Shown in pieces: positions 27,472 through 36,761 of a stretch of DNA of 64,000 bases (its first letter is position 1; every line of letters starts with the position of its first letter). Under the pieces are notes generated by a model that had not been told where the DNA came from, did not search any database, and saw only the letters and a list, made by a program, of their open reading frames with translations. The stretch is from Jiulongibacter sp024742395 (lineage in GTDB: Bacteria > Bacteroidota > Bacteroidia > Cytophagales > Spirosomataceae): contig OZ252236.1 in assembly GCA_965249455.1 (NCBI GenBank), positions 2,418,001 through 2,482,000 of the forward strand, read 5' to 3'. The translations under genes and the position numbers were made by a program.

Positions 27472-27827
27472 AAAAAATAAGATGTTTCTGCAAAAGTAGG
27501 CATTGCTATTGAGAGCCAAAAATTACTGATCTTTCTAATTTTAATGTGAATCATGAGAAATGGTCATAACTCTCTTTAAGATAATCTTTTATGGATTTTT
27601 GGTGGGGTGTTTTTACCTAGCGTTAGGAAGAAATACGGGCAATACAGCACACACACAAATGACAACAGATTATACAGAAAACTGCACCATCTACACAATT
27701 AGTCCACTAAACTATTTTGGGTTCTATAAGTTTGAAAAGTTTTTGACTGATTAAACCTTCTTTTTGAAAAGGTTAAATGAATTCAGTGGCACATCAAGAA
27801 TGTCCATAATAGCCATATTAAAATACC
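27472..27827. other. gene-poor intergenic region
   Basis: 356 bp between rpe and the second LytTR gene. I see no convincing gene: a 64-codon frame at 27560-27754 has one hydrophobic stretch but no recognisable content. It holds a CA-rich run near 27648 and a loose inverted repeat AACCTT...AAGGTT (27754-27774). ATAGCCAT lies 12 bp before the LytTR ATG. Confidence 0.4.
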
Positions 27828-28202
27828 ATGAAAACCTACACAAATAACTCAGGCACCTATTGCTTGCTGCTGAATCATGGCAAGCAAATTATACCCACTC
27901 AGAAAATACGATACATAGAAGGGGAAGGGAACTATAGCACCTTGAATATTGATGGCGGAGGAAAGCTCATTTCTTCATTTACTCTTCGCTTATTTAACGA
28001 TCACCTCAAGTCTCAAACCTATTTTTTCTCCCCAAGAAAAGGCCTGCTAATTAATCTTTATTATTTGAAAGAGATAAAGGTAAGCGGTGGTCTTTACTAT
28101 GCTAAACTCAGAAGAGGAGATCTTCTGCAATTGTCAAGAAGAAGAGGAAAGGCACTTATAGAATATATAAACGCCAATAATTGGAATATTCCGGTCAATT
28201 AA
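27828..28202 (+). CDS. stand-alone LytTR DNA-binding protein (B)
   Basis: 124 residues with no receiver domain. LytTR features: IRYIEGEGNYSTLNI, SSFTLRLFNDHL, FSPRKGLLINLYYLKEI and LLQLSRRRGKAL. It aligns with LytTR proteins A (17166) and C (29674) through NY(S/T), SSFTL and SRRR. It is followed after 105 bp by a secreted-protein gene on the same strand, and may regulate it. Confidence 0.87.
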   Translation: MKTYTNNSGTYCLLLNHGKQIIPTQKIRYIEGEGNYSTLNIDGGGKLISSFTLRLFNDHLKSQTYFFSPRKGLLINLYYLKEIKVSGGLYYAKLRRGDLLQLSRRRGKALIEYINANNWNIPVN

Positions 28203-28307
28203 CCCATAAAATAAAACAATTGACCATTGGATAAAAACTTTCAAATCTTATTGAGCGGTCACTCTAAATTCAGAAATCTTTTAAGCAAAACTTTAAAATT
28301 TCTAGAC

Positions 28308-29384
28308 ATGAAAAGAATTATACTCCTTTTGTTTTTAGCTTCGGCCTGTTATATATCCAATGGGCAATCTATTTTGTTGGACCCTTCTCAAAGTTCTGTA
28401 GTTGAAGTTGCAGATACTGATGCAAATATAATATTGAATGGAACGGATGCGACGCCATACCCTAGTTTAAGATTTGAACAAGGCGGCAGCTTTAGAGTTG
28501 GGCTATACTATCAATATCTTCAGGATGGGCTAAATTTAACAAACAGTACTATAAGTGCAGGATTTTTTTGGCATAGACCTTCTGCTAAAGCCGGGATAGG
28601 AACTTTTGAACCTAGAGGAAAACTTCATATAAAAATGAACAGTCAAGTAGATGAACCACAGTTGCTTATAGAGGAAAATAACAATAGTTATGGAAGGATT
28701 AATTTTGAAAGCTTTGGTGCAGCAGACCATAGATGGACGCTTGCGGGGGCGGTTCAGTCTACTGCCGCCAATTCGAGATTTCATATTTTTAGTTCTCAAA
28801 CAGGAACTAATTTAATGACGTTTACTGGCGATGGTAATGTCGGGATTGGTAATAGTGATCCCACAATACCATTTCACGTGAATTCTAGTGTTTCTTCAAC
28901 AAGTTCCTCCACCGGTGCTGTTGCTATTGGATCGTTATCTAGTACCCACTTAATTTTTGATAATAATGAAATTAATGCCTATATTAATACCTCTGGTACA
29001 TCATTACGATTAAATGAGGAATCAACCGGAGATGTTTATATAGGAGGTTCAGGGCCTAATGAATCAAATTTACGAGTCTATGGTTTTACAGAATTAGGTG
29101 GAAGTGGTGCTCCAGCAATTAAAATGAAGAAGTTGTCGGGAACAATACCTTTATCTGCCAGTAGCCACAGTGTGGCACACGGACTTACAAAAACAAAAAT
29201 TTTAGGAGTTCAATGTCTTGTAGAAAGTTCAGCTACCGGAAATAGATATTTACCAAATGATGGAGATGTTGGGTCATCTGTACACTATGAAGTTCAAATT
29301 GATAATTCCAATATCGTTTTCCAAAGTATAGGAGCAAATATGGATGGCGAGCCTTTTTCTATTCTAATTACTTACGAAGAGTAA
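28308..29384 (+). CDS. secreted protein with tail-fibre-like repeats, unknown function
   Basis: 358 residues from the ATG at 28308, which begins a good signal peptide (MKRIILLLFLASACYISNGQ); the open frame extends 27 codons upstream to a TTG, which I reject. The body has repeats of the kind G-N-V-G-I-G-N-x-x-P (near 200) and KAGIGTFEPRGKLHI (near 95), common in Bacteroidota proteins with tail-fibre-like shafts. There is no S74 peptidase-type chaperone end and no GGC domain. A strong terminator follows. Preceded by LytTR gene B. Confidence 0.72.
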   Translation: MKRIILLLFLASACYISNGQSILLDPSQSSVVEVADTDANIILNGTDATPYPSLRFEQGGSFRVGLYYQYLQDGLNLTNSTISAGFFWHRPSAKAGIGTFEPRGKLHIKMNSQVDEPQLLIEENNNSYGRINFESFGAADHRWTLAGAVQSTAANSRFHIFSSQTGTNLMTFTGDGNVGIGNSDPTIPFHVNSSVSSTSSSTGAVAIGSLSSTHLIFDNNEINAYINTSGTSLRLNEESTGDVYIGGSGPNESNLRVYGFTELGGSGAPAIKMKKLSGTIPLSASSHSVAHGLTKTKILGVQCLVESSATGNRYLPNDGDVGSSVHYEVQIDNSNIVFQSIGANMDGEPFSILITYEE

Positions 29385-29400
29385 AATGAGAATAAATTTG

Positions 29401-29440
29401 AAAAGAGCCATTTCACGTACCGTGGAATGGCTCTTTCTTT
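29401..29440 (+). terminator. rho-independent terminator
   Basis: A long hairpin: 16-bp stem from AAAGAGCCATTTCACG, loop TAC, then its complement ending GGCTCTTT, followed by CTTTTT. It lies 16 bp after the stop of the secreted protein at 28308. The following ~230 bp to the next LytTR gene hold no supported gene. Confidence 0.88.
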
Positions 29441-29673
29441 TTCGTGAGCTTAAATCTCAATTTTTCTACCAACTATTTAGAAAACCTTACCATCTACACA
29501 TTTCTCCGGTTTCATGTACATCTGGTCTTTATGTTTGTTTAGTCAAATGGGTATTACGTATAAATACTCCTGTCATTAAACGTACTTATAGCCATGAAAT
29601 TTCAGTGTTTTTGCTCTAACAAATGACATAATTTGATTGGAACTTTGAATAACAAACTAAACAGCCTTTAGTC

Positions 29674-30018
29674 ATGAAAACTTCTACTACTACTACAAAT
29701 TCTATCATTTTTGATTACGGTAAAAAGACAGTTCCTTTTGACCAGATCGCCTATTTTAAGAGTGAATTTGGAAACTACACAAAGGTACACCTGCAGGAAG
29801 ACAAGGATTTTCTTACCGCTTTTACATTAAAACACTACGCCCAAAAACTCGAAGATGTAGACTCTTTTATTACACCACGGAAGGGCGTTATTGTAAACAA
29901 AACCTATGTGAAAAAATTAGATAACAATGCCGATGGCGTCTATGTTATACTTAATTCAGGTGAACGCTTCAAAGTAAGTCGTCGGAGAACTGAAGAGATG
30001 GTTCGAATGTTTGCGTAA
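29674..30018 (+). CDS. stand-alone LytTR DNA-binding protein (C)
   Basis: 114 residues with no receiver domain. LytTR features: IAYFKSEFGNYTKVHL, TAFTLKHYAQKL, ITPRKGVIVNKTYVKKL and RFKVSRRRTEEM. Closest in layout to protein B. Unlike A and B it is followed by a housekeeping gene (ligA, 72 bp further), so its target is not obvious; the terminator at 29401 separates it from the cassette before it. Confidence 0.87.
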   Translation: MKTSTTTTNSIIFDYGKKTVPFDQIAYFKSEFGNYTKVHLQEDKDFLTAFTLKHYAQKLEDVDSFITPRKGVIVNKTYVKKLDNNADGVYVILNSGERFKVSRRRTEEMVRMFA

Positions 30019-30090
30019 ATGCCAATATGTATTTCTTTGGGTTTCAGCTAGCTTTCGATATTTTTGACCTTGTCAAAAAAATAAACTTAA

Positions 30091-32163
30091 ATGGCACCCG
30101 CAGAGCGTATTCAGTTTCTAACAGATAAATTAAACTATTATTCTTTTCAGTACTATCAAAATGCCGTTTCGGAGATATCTGATCAGGAATTTGATTTGTT
30201 GTTAAAGGAACTTGAAGAGCTTGAAAGAAAATATCCTGATTTAAAAAGAGAAGATTCCCCAACACATAGGGTAGGAGGAGAAATTACAAAGGAATTTCCT
30301 ACAGTAAAGCATAAATACCCAATGCTTTCTCTCTCAAATACCTATAATGAAGAAGAACTGAGAGAGTGGGATGAAAGAATTAGAAAGGGATTAAACGGGC
30401 AGCCCTACGAATATATCTGTGAAGTAAAATTTGATGGTATTTCACTTTCCATTTCTTACGAAAATGGAGTGCTAAAAAGTGGTGTAACCAGAGGTGATGG
30501 CACGCAAGGAGATGATATTACCACCAATGTAAAAACTTTAAAATCGTTACCACTAAGTTTAGGGAAGTCTGCTGGCGAGCTTTCAGCCTTAGGATTAAAT
30601 GGGGATTTCGAAATTAGAGGTGAGGGTTTTATGCCCACAAAAGTATTTGAAAGAATCAACGAGGAACTTCAGGCAGAAGGTAAACAGTTACTTGCCAATC
30701 CAAGAAATTCAGCTGCAGGAACCTTTAAAATGCAGGATTCTTCTGTGGTTGCGTCCAGAGAATTGGACTGTTATATCTACCAGTTTTTAAGTGAAGAAGA
30801 TACTTTTAAAACGCATGAAGAAAGTCTTTTGGCTTTAAGGAAGGCAGGTTTTAATGTCTCAGATTCCTGGAAAAAAGTAAGTAATATTGATGAAGCCATT
30901 GCTTATATTAATCATTGGTCAGAAAAGAGACATACCTTGCCTTGTGCTACTGATGGTATTGTTATCAAACTCAATAATTATGCTCAGCGGGAAGACCTGG
31001 GATTTACAGCTAAAAGTCCTAGATGGGCAATAGCCTACAAGTATAAGGCCGAATCAAAATCAACCTTACTGAAAGGTGTAACTTATCAGGTGGGAAGAAC
31101 AGGGGCCGTTACCCCTGTAGCGGAATTGGAGCCCGTTATTTTATCAATGACTACTGTAAAGAGGGCAACCCTGCATAATGCTGATGAAATAGAACGTTTA
31201 GGCCTTTCCGTAGGTGATTATGTTTTTGTGGAAAAAGCGGGTGAAATTATTCCAAAGATAACCGGGATAGACACTTCAAGAAGAAATGAAGATTTGTTTA
31301 AAACGAGAATTGAATTCGTAAAAAAATGCCCTGCCTGTGATACAGAATTAATCAGAACAGAAGGTGAGGCTGCCTGGTACTGCCCAAATGAAAAAGGCTG
31401 TCCACCTCAAATAAAAGGACGTATAGAGCATTTTATTCAACGAAAAGCTCTTGATATTGATAGTTTAGGTGAAGGTAAAATCGAAATATTGATTGAGAAC
31501 GGTCTCATCAAAGATGCCGCGGATTTGTATGGACTTAAGTTTGATGACCTATTAGGGCTCGAAAAAGTACATGAAGATGAACTCACAGGGAAAAAACGTA
31601 AAGTCTCTTTTAAAGAGAAAACGGTCGATAATATAATTAAGGGAATTGAATCGTCAAAGCAGCAGCCATTTGCCAAAGTCCTATTTGGTATGGGCATTCG
31701 TTTCGTTGGCCAAACTACCGCTGAGAAACTCACCGATTATTTCAAAACCATTGATGCCTTAGAAACGGCAACTTTAGAAGATCTTCTCAATGTCCCTGAT
31801 GTTGGAGAAAAGGTGGCTCAAAGTATTCTGGAGTATTTTAAAGATGACTTCAATTTAAATTTTTTGAACAAGTTGAAGGCGGCCGGCTTACAATTTGAAG
31901 CTGAAAATACCATTAAAGAAATGGAAGGCAGTGCTCTTGAAGGAATGATTTTGCTTTACACGGGGACTTTTAAGAATTATAGTCGTTCTGAAATTGAAGA
32001 GAAAATTGAGGCCAACGGGGGTAAATTGGTAAGCGGTGTATCCAAAAAACTATCGTATTTGATAGTAGGTGAAGCGGCAGGTCCATCAAAAATAGCCAAG
32101 GCAGAGAAGCTGGGAGTCCCAATGATTTCTGAGGAGGAGTTTGAGGCTTTGCTTGCTTACTAA
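30091..32163 (+). CDS. ligA: NAD-dependent DNA ligase LigA
   Basis: 690 residues, the usual length. Domains in order: Ia/adenylation with the AMP-accepting Lys113 in EVKFDGIS, OB fold (about 330-400), Cys4 zinc finger (CPACDTEL and WYCPNEKGC), helix-hairpin-helix repeats (about 445-590, LNVPDVGEKVAQSI) and C-terminal BRCT (about 605-690, NGGKLVSGVSKKLSYLIVG). Seals nicks in replication and repair using NAD+. Essential in most bacteria. Confidence 0.97.
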   Translation: MAPAERIQFLTDKLNYYSFQYYQNAVSEISDQEFDLLLKELEELERKYPDLKREDSPTHRVGGEITKEFPTVKHKYPMLSLSNTYNEEELREWDERIRKGLNGQPYEYICEVKFDGISLSISYENGVLKSGVTRGDGTQGDDITTNVKTLKSLPLSLGKSAGELSALGLNGDFEIRGEGFMPTKVFERINEELQAEGKQLLANPRNSAAGTFKMQDSSVVASRELDCYIYQFLSEEDTFKTHEESLLALRKAGFNVSDSWKKVSNIDEAIAYINHWSEKRHTLPCATDGIVIKLNNYAQREDLGFTAKSPRWAIAYKYKAESKSTLLKGVTYQVGRTGAVTPVAELEPVILSMTTVKRATLHNADEIERLGLSVGDYVFVEKAGEIIPKITGIDTSRRNEDLFKTRIEFVKKCPACDTELIRTEGEAAWYCPNEKGCPPQIKGRIEHFIQRKALDIDSLGEGKIEILIENGLIKDAADLYGLKFDDLLGLEKVHEDELTGKKRKVSFKEKTVDNIIKGIESSKQQPFAKVLFGMGIRFVGQTTAEKLTDYFKTIDALETATLEDLLNVPDVGEKVAQSILEYFKDDFNLNFLNKLKAAGLQFEAENTIKEMEGSALEGMILLYTGTFKNYSRSEIEEKIEANGGKLVSGVSKKLSYLIVGEAAGPSKIAKAEKLGVPMISEEEFEALLAY

Positions 32164-32260
32164 ACTGAATTACCGCTGGCTAAAATTAACTTAATGACTG
32201 TTCATATAAGATCATAAAGCCCTAAATTGCTGTAATTCCTAACACCCTAAAATTACAGCT

Positions 32261-35206
32261 ATGAAAAAAACTCTACTATTTACTGGCCTATTTTTGATTC
32301 TAATCAGTCCTGTATTCTGCCAGTCCACTTCACTTGGCAAGGAGGTGAAATTTAGCCTAAACCCAATTAAATCAGCCTCTGAAGCTAATGGCTCAGCAAT
32401 TGATGACTTATCTTTTGTAATGGATTTACCTTTGCCTGGAGGTAATATGACACCTTTTACTTTGAAGTATTCTTCACTGATGGATACCCAACCTTCAGAC
32501 GTTTTGACCTTTTCTGCTACCAATACTGACGCAAGTGCGGTAATGAGATGTAGTTTAACACCCAGTGGCTTTACAGCCATTATGCGATATGAAAATGGGT
32601 ATTACATTATTGAACCTATTGATTCAAAAGAAGAAACTTACCGTATCTATAATATCAATGAAAGCCCTGCTGGTGATTGCGGTATTTCTAATCCTGAAGA
32701 AGAAAAGTTTACAGATGCAAAGGGAAATATACTTAGTACAGGTAATTTTCCCGTTGGGACTCAAATGAGGACCTATAGATTTGCCGGAGCAGCTACTGGT
32801 GAAATGACAACAGCCTATGGAAACCAAACGGCAGCCAGAGACAGAATAATATCTATAATGAATGCCACAAACCTAATTTATCAGGTGGAGGCTTCTATGC
32901 AATTTACAGTGATTTCAAAGACTACTAATTTGTCTTTAATCTTCACAGATCCAAACACAGATCCGTTTTCAGTTAACCCAAATTTTGGAAGTGCAAATGA
33001 CTCTCAAAATGGCTTTAATACCATGAATGGGAATAGTACGCTCCTTTATTCCGAATATGACATGGGGCATACATTTAATAACTATGCAACCAACGGAGGT
33101 GCCAGAGGAACAGGTGGCGGCTCGCCATGTGTAAACGGTAGTAAGTCGGTGGGCTGGACGGAATTCGGTACAACTACTTCGCTGGGGACCATAGTCGGCG
33201 TCTTTGCCCATGAAGTGGGTCACCAGTTTAATGCGTGGCATACATTTAATGCAGTAGGCGGAAGTGTAAGTAATCCCACATTTTGTACCGGCGGATGGAG
33301 CAATACTGCCGCTGTAGAACCAGGTAGTGGTAGTACATTAATGGCCTATGGGAATAACTGTTCATCACCTACCAATTATGTTTTAACTTCACCTAATAAT
33401 GAATCCTATTTCCATGCAAAGAGCTTAGATCAGATTTTTACTAAAATGAGTGGGGTGAGCAACTGTTTTACATCTGCAGCTACGGGTAATACACCTCCTG
33501 TGGCCAGTGTGGGTGCCGCCGCAACCATACCAAAAGGCACCCCTTTCTCATTGACCGGAAGTGCTACTGATGCTGATGCAAGCGATGTTTTAAGTTATGC
33601 CTGGGAACAAATAGACAATGCCACAGCAAATGACCAAGGTGCATTGGGTAGTGGGATTAATGGAACTGGCGGATATCCGGCAGTGAATAGTGTTCAGTCT
33701 GCTCCACTCTTTAGAAGTAGAATATCAGGGTCGCCAACAAGAACTTTTCCGGATATGAGTTTTATTTTGAATAACAGCAATAACCCGGCTGATAATGAAG
33801 GAGAAGATTTGCCTCAAGTGGCAAGAACTATGAATTTTAGATTAACTGTAAGAGACAATAAGGCAAATGGTGGTGGTGTAGACTCAGAAGCTTTAGTAGT
33901 TACAGTTAATAATACTGGCCCGTTTCAAATAACCAGCCATAATTCAGCGGCTTCTTTGGCAGCAGGAGCAGGCACAACAGTCACCTGGGCAATTAATGGT
34001 ACCAATGCCTTATCTGCGAATGTTAAGATTACAATGTCGATAGACGGTCAAAACTATCCCTTTGTACTGGCAGCATCAACGCCTAATGATGGATCACAAG
34101 GAGTAACAATTCCAGCCAATTTCCCTGCTACTACTAAAGCTAGAATCAAGGTTTCAAGTATTGGCGGAAATGGTTTTGAATGGTTTGATATTAATGATGC
34201 CAACTTAACGATTACCTCTGGATGTGCTGCTGTGGCTTCAAATATTTGTCCCGCAAATTCAGTTAGTGGCTCTGCAGGGAATGCAATTTTTAATTTAGGT
34301 CTTAGTGGATTTGGAGGAAATGTACTTAGTGGTGGAACAAAAAACGCTAATTTTCCTGGACCCGGTAATCAACCAATGTATGTACATGCCGATGAAACCA
34401 AAACAGGTTGTAGTTTGGCCTGGACTTTAAATGCCATTGTTATGAAAATAAGAGTTTCAAAAACCGGTACGTACAGCATAACACCTCAAACTGTAAGACC
34501 AGGTGGCAATAGTTCAACTGTTTCTAGTATTTATAATTCTGCAACTTTCAATTGTACCTCTTTTCTTAAGTCGAACGGCCACGGTGAGGTATCATGGAGT
34601 GGAAGCTATTCTGTTACATTAAATGAATGTACAGACTATTGGATTGCCTTTTACAGAGTATTTAATGACGAGATTTCGATCAATGCTACTTTTTCTGGAC
34701 CTGGAGATATTATAGAGGTAGAAAATTTACCCGCCGGTTTCTCATACACCTACGCTGCCGTAAATAACAGTACGGGAAACATCGCTTCCGTTTCAGCAAG
34801 TTCAAATTTCACCTCATTGTCTGGCGGTAATTATACGGTGAAAGGATTGCTTTATGCAAATGCTGTAAACCCGTCTAGCTTTGTGGGAGGTTCTGAAACT
34901 ACTGCTTACAATTCGGGCAGTTGTATACTTTTCAGTAGTAATTCAAAATATCTAAACGTCATAGGATCGCCTTGTCCGGGTACATTGACGCTGGTTTCTA
35001 CAGCCAATGATGTCGCTTCAGGTACTCAAACTTTCCAAAGCAGTAATGCAGTAGGTCCCGGGTTAATTGCTGCTACTAATGACATAACCGGAGGAAATGT
35101 AACCTTTGATGCCGGGAAAAAGGTAGAAATGAATCCTGGCTTTAGTGTAAACGGCAATCCTGGAAATTCTGCAGTGTTTTTAGCCAAGATTGGCGGATGT
35201 AATTAA
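32261..35206 (+). CDS. secreted metzincin metalloprotease with C-terminal GGC domain
   Basis: 981 residues with a signal peptide (MKKTLLFTGLFLILISPVFCQ). A prodomain-like N terminus is followed by a reprolysin-type catalytic domain. The zinc motif HEVGHQFNAWH starts at His317 (three His, Glu318), and a Met-turn STLMAYG has Met361. The third motif position that is Gly in typical metzincins (HExxHxxGxxH) is Asn here. Ig/cadherin-like segments follow at about 410-650, then sheet-rich modules. The C terminus has LIAATNDITGG, DAGKKVEMNPGF and ends KIGGCN, the same domain as in the proteins at 17471 and 22274. Secreted, probably surface-retained. A terminator follows. Confidence 0.87.
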   Translation: MKKTLLFTGLFLILISPVFCQSTSLGKEVKFSLNPIKSASEANGSAIDDLSFVMDLPLPGGNMTPFTLKYSSLMDTQPSDVLTFSATNTDASAVMRCSLTPSGFTAIMRYENGYYIIEPIDSKEETYRIYNINESPAGDCGISNPEEEKFTDAKGNILSTGNFPVGTQMRTYRFAGAATGEMTTAYGNQTAARDRIISIMNATNLIYQVEASMQFTVISKTTNLSLIFTDPNTDPFSVNPNFGSANDSQNGFNTMNGNSTLLYSEYDMGHTFNNYATNGGARGTGGGSPCVNGSKSVGWTEFGTTTSLGTIVGVFAHEVGHQFNAWHTFNAVGGSVSNPTFCTGGWSNTAAVEPGSGSTLMAYGNNCSSPTNYVLTSPNNESYFHAKSLDQIFTKMSGVSNCFTSAATGNTPPVASVGAAATIPKGTPFSLTGSATDADASDVLSYAWEQIDNATANDQGALGSGINGTGGYPAVNSVQSAPLFRSRISGSPTRTFPDMSFILNNSNNPADNEGEDLPQVARTMNFRLTVRDNKANGGGVDSEALVVTVNNTGPFQITSHNSAASLAAGAGTTVTWAINGTNALSANVKITMSIDGQNYPFVLAASTPNDGSQGVTIPANFPATTKARIKVSSIGGNGFEWFDINDANLTITSGCAAVASNICPANSVSGSAGNAIFNLGLSGFGGNVLSGGTKNANFPGPGNQPMYVHADETKTGCSLAWTLNAIVMKIRVSKTGTYSITPQTVRPGGNSSTVSSIYNSATFNCTSFLKSNGHGEVSWSGSYSVTLNECTDYWIAFYRVFNDEISINATFSGPGDIIEVENLPAGFSYTYAAVNNSTGNIASVSASSNFTSLSGGNYTVKGLLYANAVNPSSFVGGSETTAYNSGSCILFSSNSKYLNVIGSPCPGTLTLVSTANDVASGTQTFQSSNAVGPGLIAATNDITGGNVTFDAGKKVEMNPGFSVNGNPGNSAVFLAKIGGCN

Positions 35207-35258
35207 ATACCATTTGATAGTCATTGATTTTACTAAGTGCAATTAATTGACGTATTTT

Positions 35259-35291
35259 GCGGCTTCTAGTTCAACAGAAGCCGCATTTTTT
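35259..35291 (+). terminator. rho-independent terminator overlapping the dapA 5' region
   Basis: GCGGCTTCT-agttcaac-AGAAGCCGC followed by ATTTTTT, about 50 bp after the metalloprotease stop. The T-run ends exactly at the dapA ATG (35292). TATTTTG just before the hairpin resembles a -7 box, so a dapA transcript could start within the stem. The hairpin therefore both ends the upstream unit and lies in the dapA leader. Confidence 0.8.
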
Positions 35292-36176
35292 ATGAGCAAC
35301 AATTTAAGAGGCGTAGGAGCAGCCCTAATTACTCCGTTCAATGAAGATTTAAGTATCAATTTTGAATCTTTGGCGAAACTGATTAAATACGTTTCTGAAG
35401 AAGGCTGTGACTACCTGGTAGTGAACGGCACCACTGGTGAATCTGCCACCACTACCTCGAAAGAAAAAGATGAACTATTGGCCTTTGCTAAAGCAAATAA
35501 TCCTAAAGGATTACCAATCGTTTATGGACTTGGAGGCAATAACACTGCTGAGGTCTTAAGAAGAATTAGAGAAACAGATTTTGATGGTGTAGAGGCCATA
35601 TTAAGTGTATGTCCGTATTATAATAAACCTTCACAGGCGGGCCTTAAAGCTCATTTTGAGGCGATTGCAGATGCATCACCTGTACCGGTAATTCTTTATA
35701 ACGTACCTGGAAGAACGGTCACGGCTATTCACCCGGATACCACTGTAGCTTTAGCGGCTCATCCCAATATTATTGCACTTAAAGATGCTTCCACTTCTAT
35801 GGATCAGGCCATAGATTTAAGTAAAAGACTGCCTGAAGATTTTCTTCTGTTGTCTGGTGACGATAACCTGGTTACTCCACAAATATCATTGGGCTACCAG
35901 GGAGTAATTTCGGTTATTGCGAACGGGTTTCCAAAGGAATTTCATGAGATGACCTGGGCAGCAATGAACGGAGACTTTAAAACGGCTGCAGTGCTGCAAA
36001 GACGATTCCATATTTTTGATGACTTGTTATACAGAGAATCAAATCCTGTAGGAATTAAGAAGGTTTGCGAAATCAGAGGTATTTCACATGCCAGAGTTCG
36101 TTTGCCATTAGTAGAAGCCTCTGAAAAACTGGGTGGTTTGCTTGAAGAAGCTATGAAGGCCGAAGGATTTCTGTAA
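35292..36176 (+). CDS. dapA: 4-hydroxy-tetrahydrodipicolinate synthase
   Basis: 294 residues from the ATG at 35292 (MSNNLRGVGAALITPF); an upstream in-frame ATG would put 15 residues across a terminator hairpin and is rejected. TIM-barrel aldolase that condenses pyruvate and aspartate semialdehyde in lysine and diaminopimelate synthesis. Catalytic Lys164 is in IIALKDAS, Tyr136 in LYNVPGRT, and the GTTGE loop is near residue 45. Overlaps nothing; the PAP2 gene starts 3 bp after its stop. Confidence 0.96.
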   Translation: MSNNLRGVGAALITPFNEDLSINFESLAKLIKYVSEEGCDYLVVNGTTGESATTTSKEKDELLAFAKANNPKGLPIVYGLGGNNTAEVLRRIRETDFDGVEAILSVCPYYNKPSQAGLKAHFEAIADASPVPVILYNVPGRTVTAIHPDTTVALAAHPNIIALKDASTSMDQAIDLSKRLPEDFLLLSGDDNLVTPQISLGYQGVISVIANGFPKEFHEMTWAAMNGDFKTAAVLQRRFHIFDDLLYRESNPVGIKKVCEIRGISHARVRLPLVEASEKLGGLLEEAMKAEGFL

Positions 36177-36179
36177 GAT

Positions 36180-36761
36180 ATGAGAGTGCTGCCCATCTTA
36201 TTTCTTCTTAGCTTTTCTTTTGGAGCCAATAGTCAGAGTTTGGATGATGAGTGGGTTACTAAAGTTAATCAATCAAGAAATACGGACTTTGATACATTTA
36301 ATCTGGGTCTAAGTCAATCTGCCGATTATGTGGCCATCGGTGCACCTGCTGCTATACTTTTAGCGGGCTTTCTAAAACATGATAAGGAACTTCAGAAAGA
36401 AGGATTGAAAGCCTCAGTAGCCATTCTTGGTACCTATGGTGTAGGTTATATTTTAAAGAAAACGGTCAAAAGAGAACGCCCATATCTGGTGCTTGAAGGC
36501 TTAAGCCCGGTACAAGCAAAAACTTCCTATTCCTTTCCCTCCGGAAGTGCAGCGGTGGCTTTTGCTTCCGCAACTACTTTGACCAGTAGTTTCCCAAAAT
36601 GGTACGTAGCCGTTCCCTCATTTGGTTACGCCGCAGCAGTTAGCTACTCAAGAATCAGGTCAGGCGAGCATTATCCTTCAGATGTACTTGCCGGGGCTAT
36701 TGTAGGTGCAGGTTCTGTTTGGGTGTCTAAGAAACTTACCCATTTGATAAATAAAAACTAG
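36180..36761 (+). CDS. PAP2-family membrane phosphatase
   Basis: 193 residues with an N-terminal signal sequence. The three PAP2 motifs are present: KKTVKRERP, SYSFPSGSAAVAFA and SRIRSGEHYPSD. Acts on lipid phosphates such as undecaprenyl pyrophosphate or phosphatidic acid on the outer face of the inner membrane. Directly follows dapA, so it may be cotranscribed. Overlaps the convergent Gfo/Idh gene by four bases. Confidence 0.88.
   Translation: MRVLPILFLLSFSFGANSQSLDDEWVTKVNQSRNTDFDTFNLGLSQSADYVAIGAPAAILLAGFLKHDKELQKEGLKASVAILGTYGVGYILKKTVKRERPYLVLEGLSPVQAKTSYSFPSGSAAVAFASATTLTSSFPKWYVAVPSFGYAAAVSYSRIRSGEHYPSDVLAGAIVGAGSVWVSKKLTHLINKN

Noticed and set aside
27560..27754. 64-codon frame between rpe and LytTR gene B
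   Set aside because: One hydrophobic segment but no family, no clear start context and a CA-rich low-complexity stretch; more likely regulatory DNA.
29386..29619. 77-codon frame after the secreted protein
   Set aside because: It runs straight through a strong terminator hairpin, which explains its sequence.
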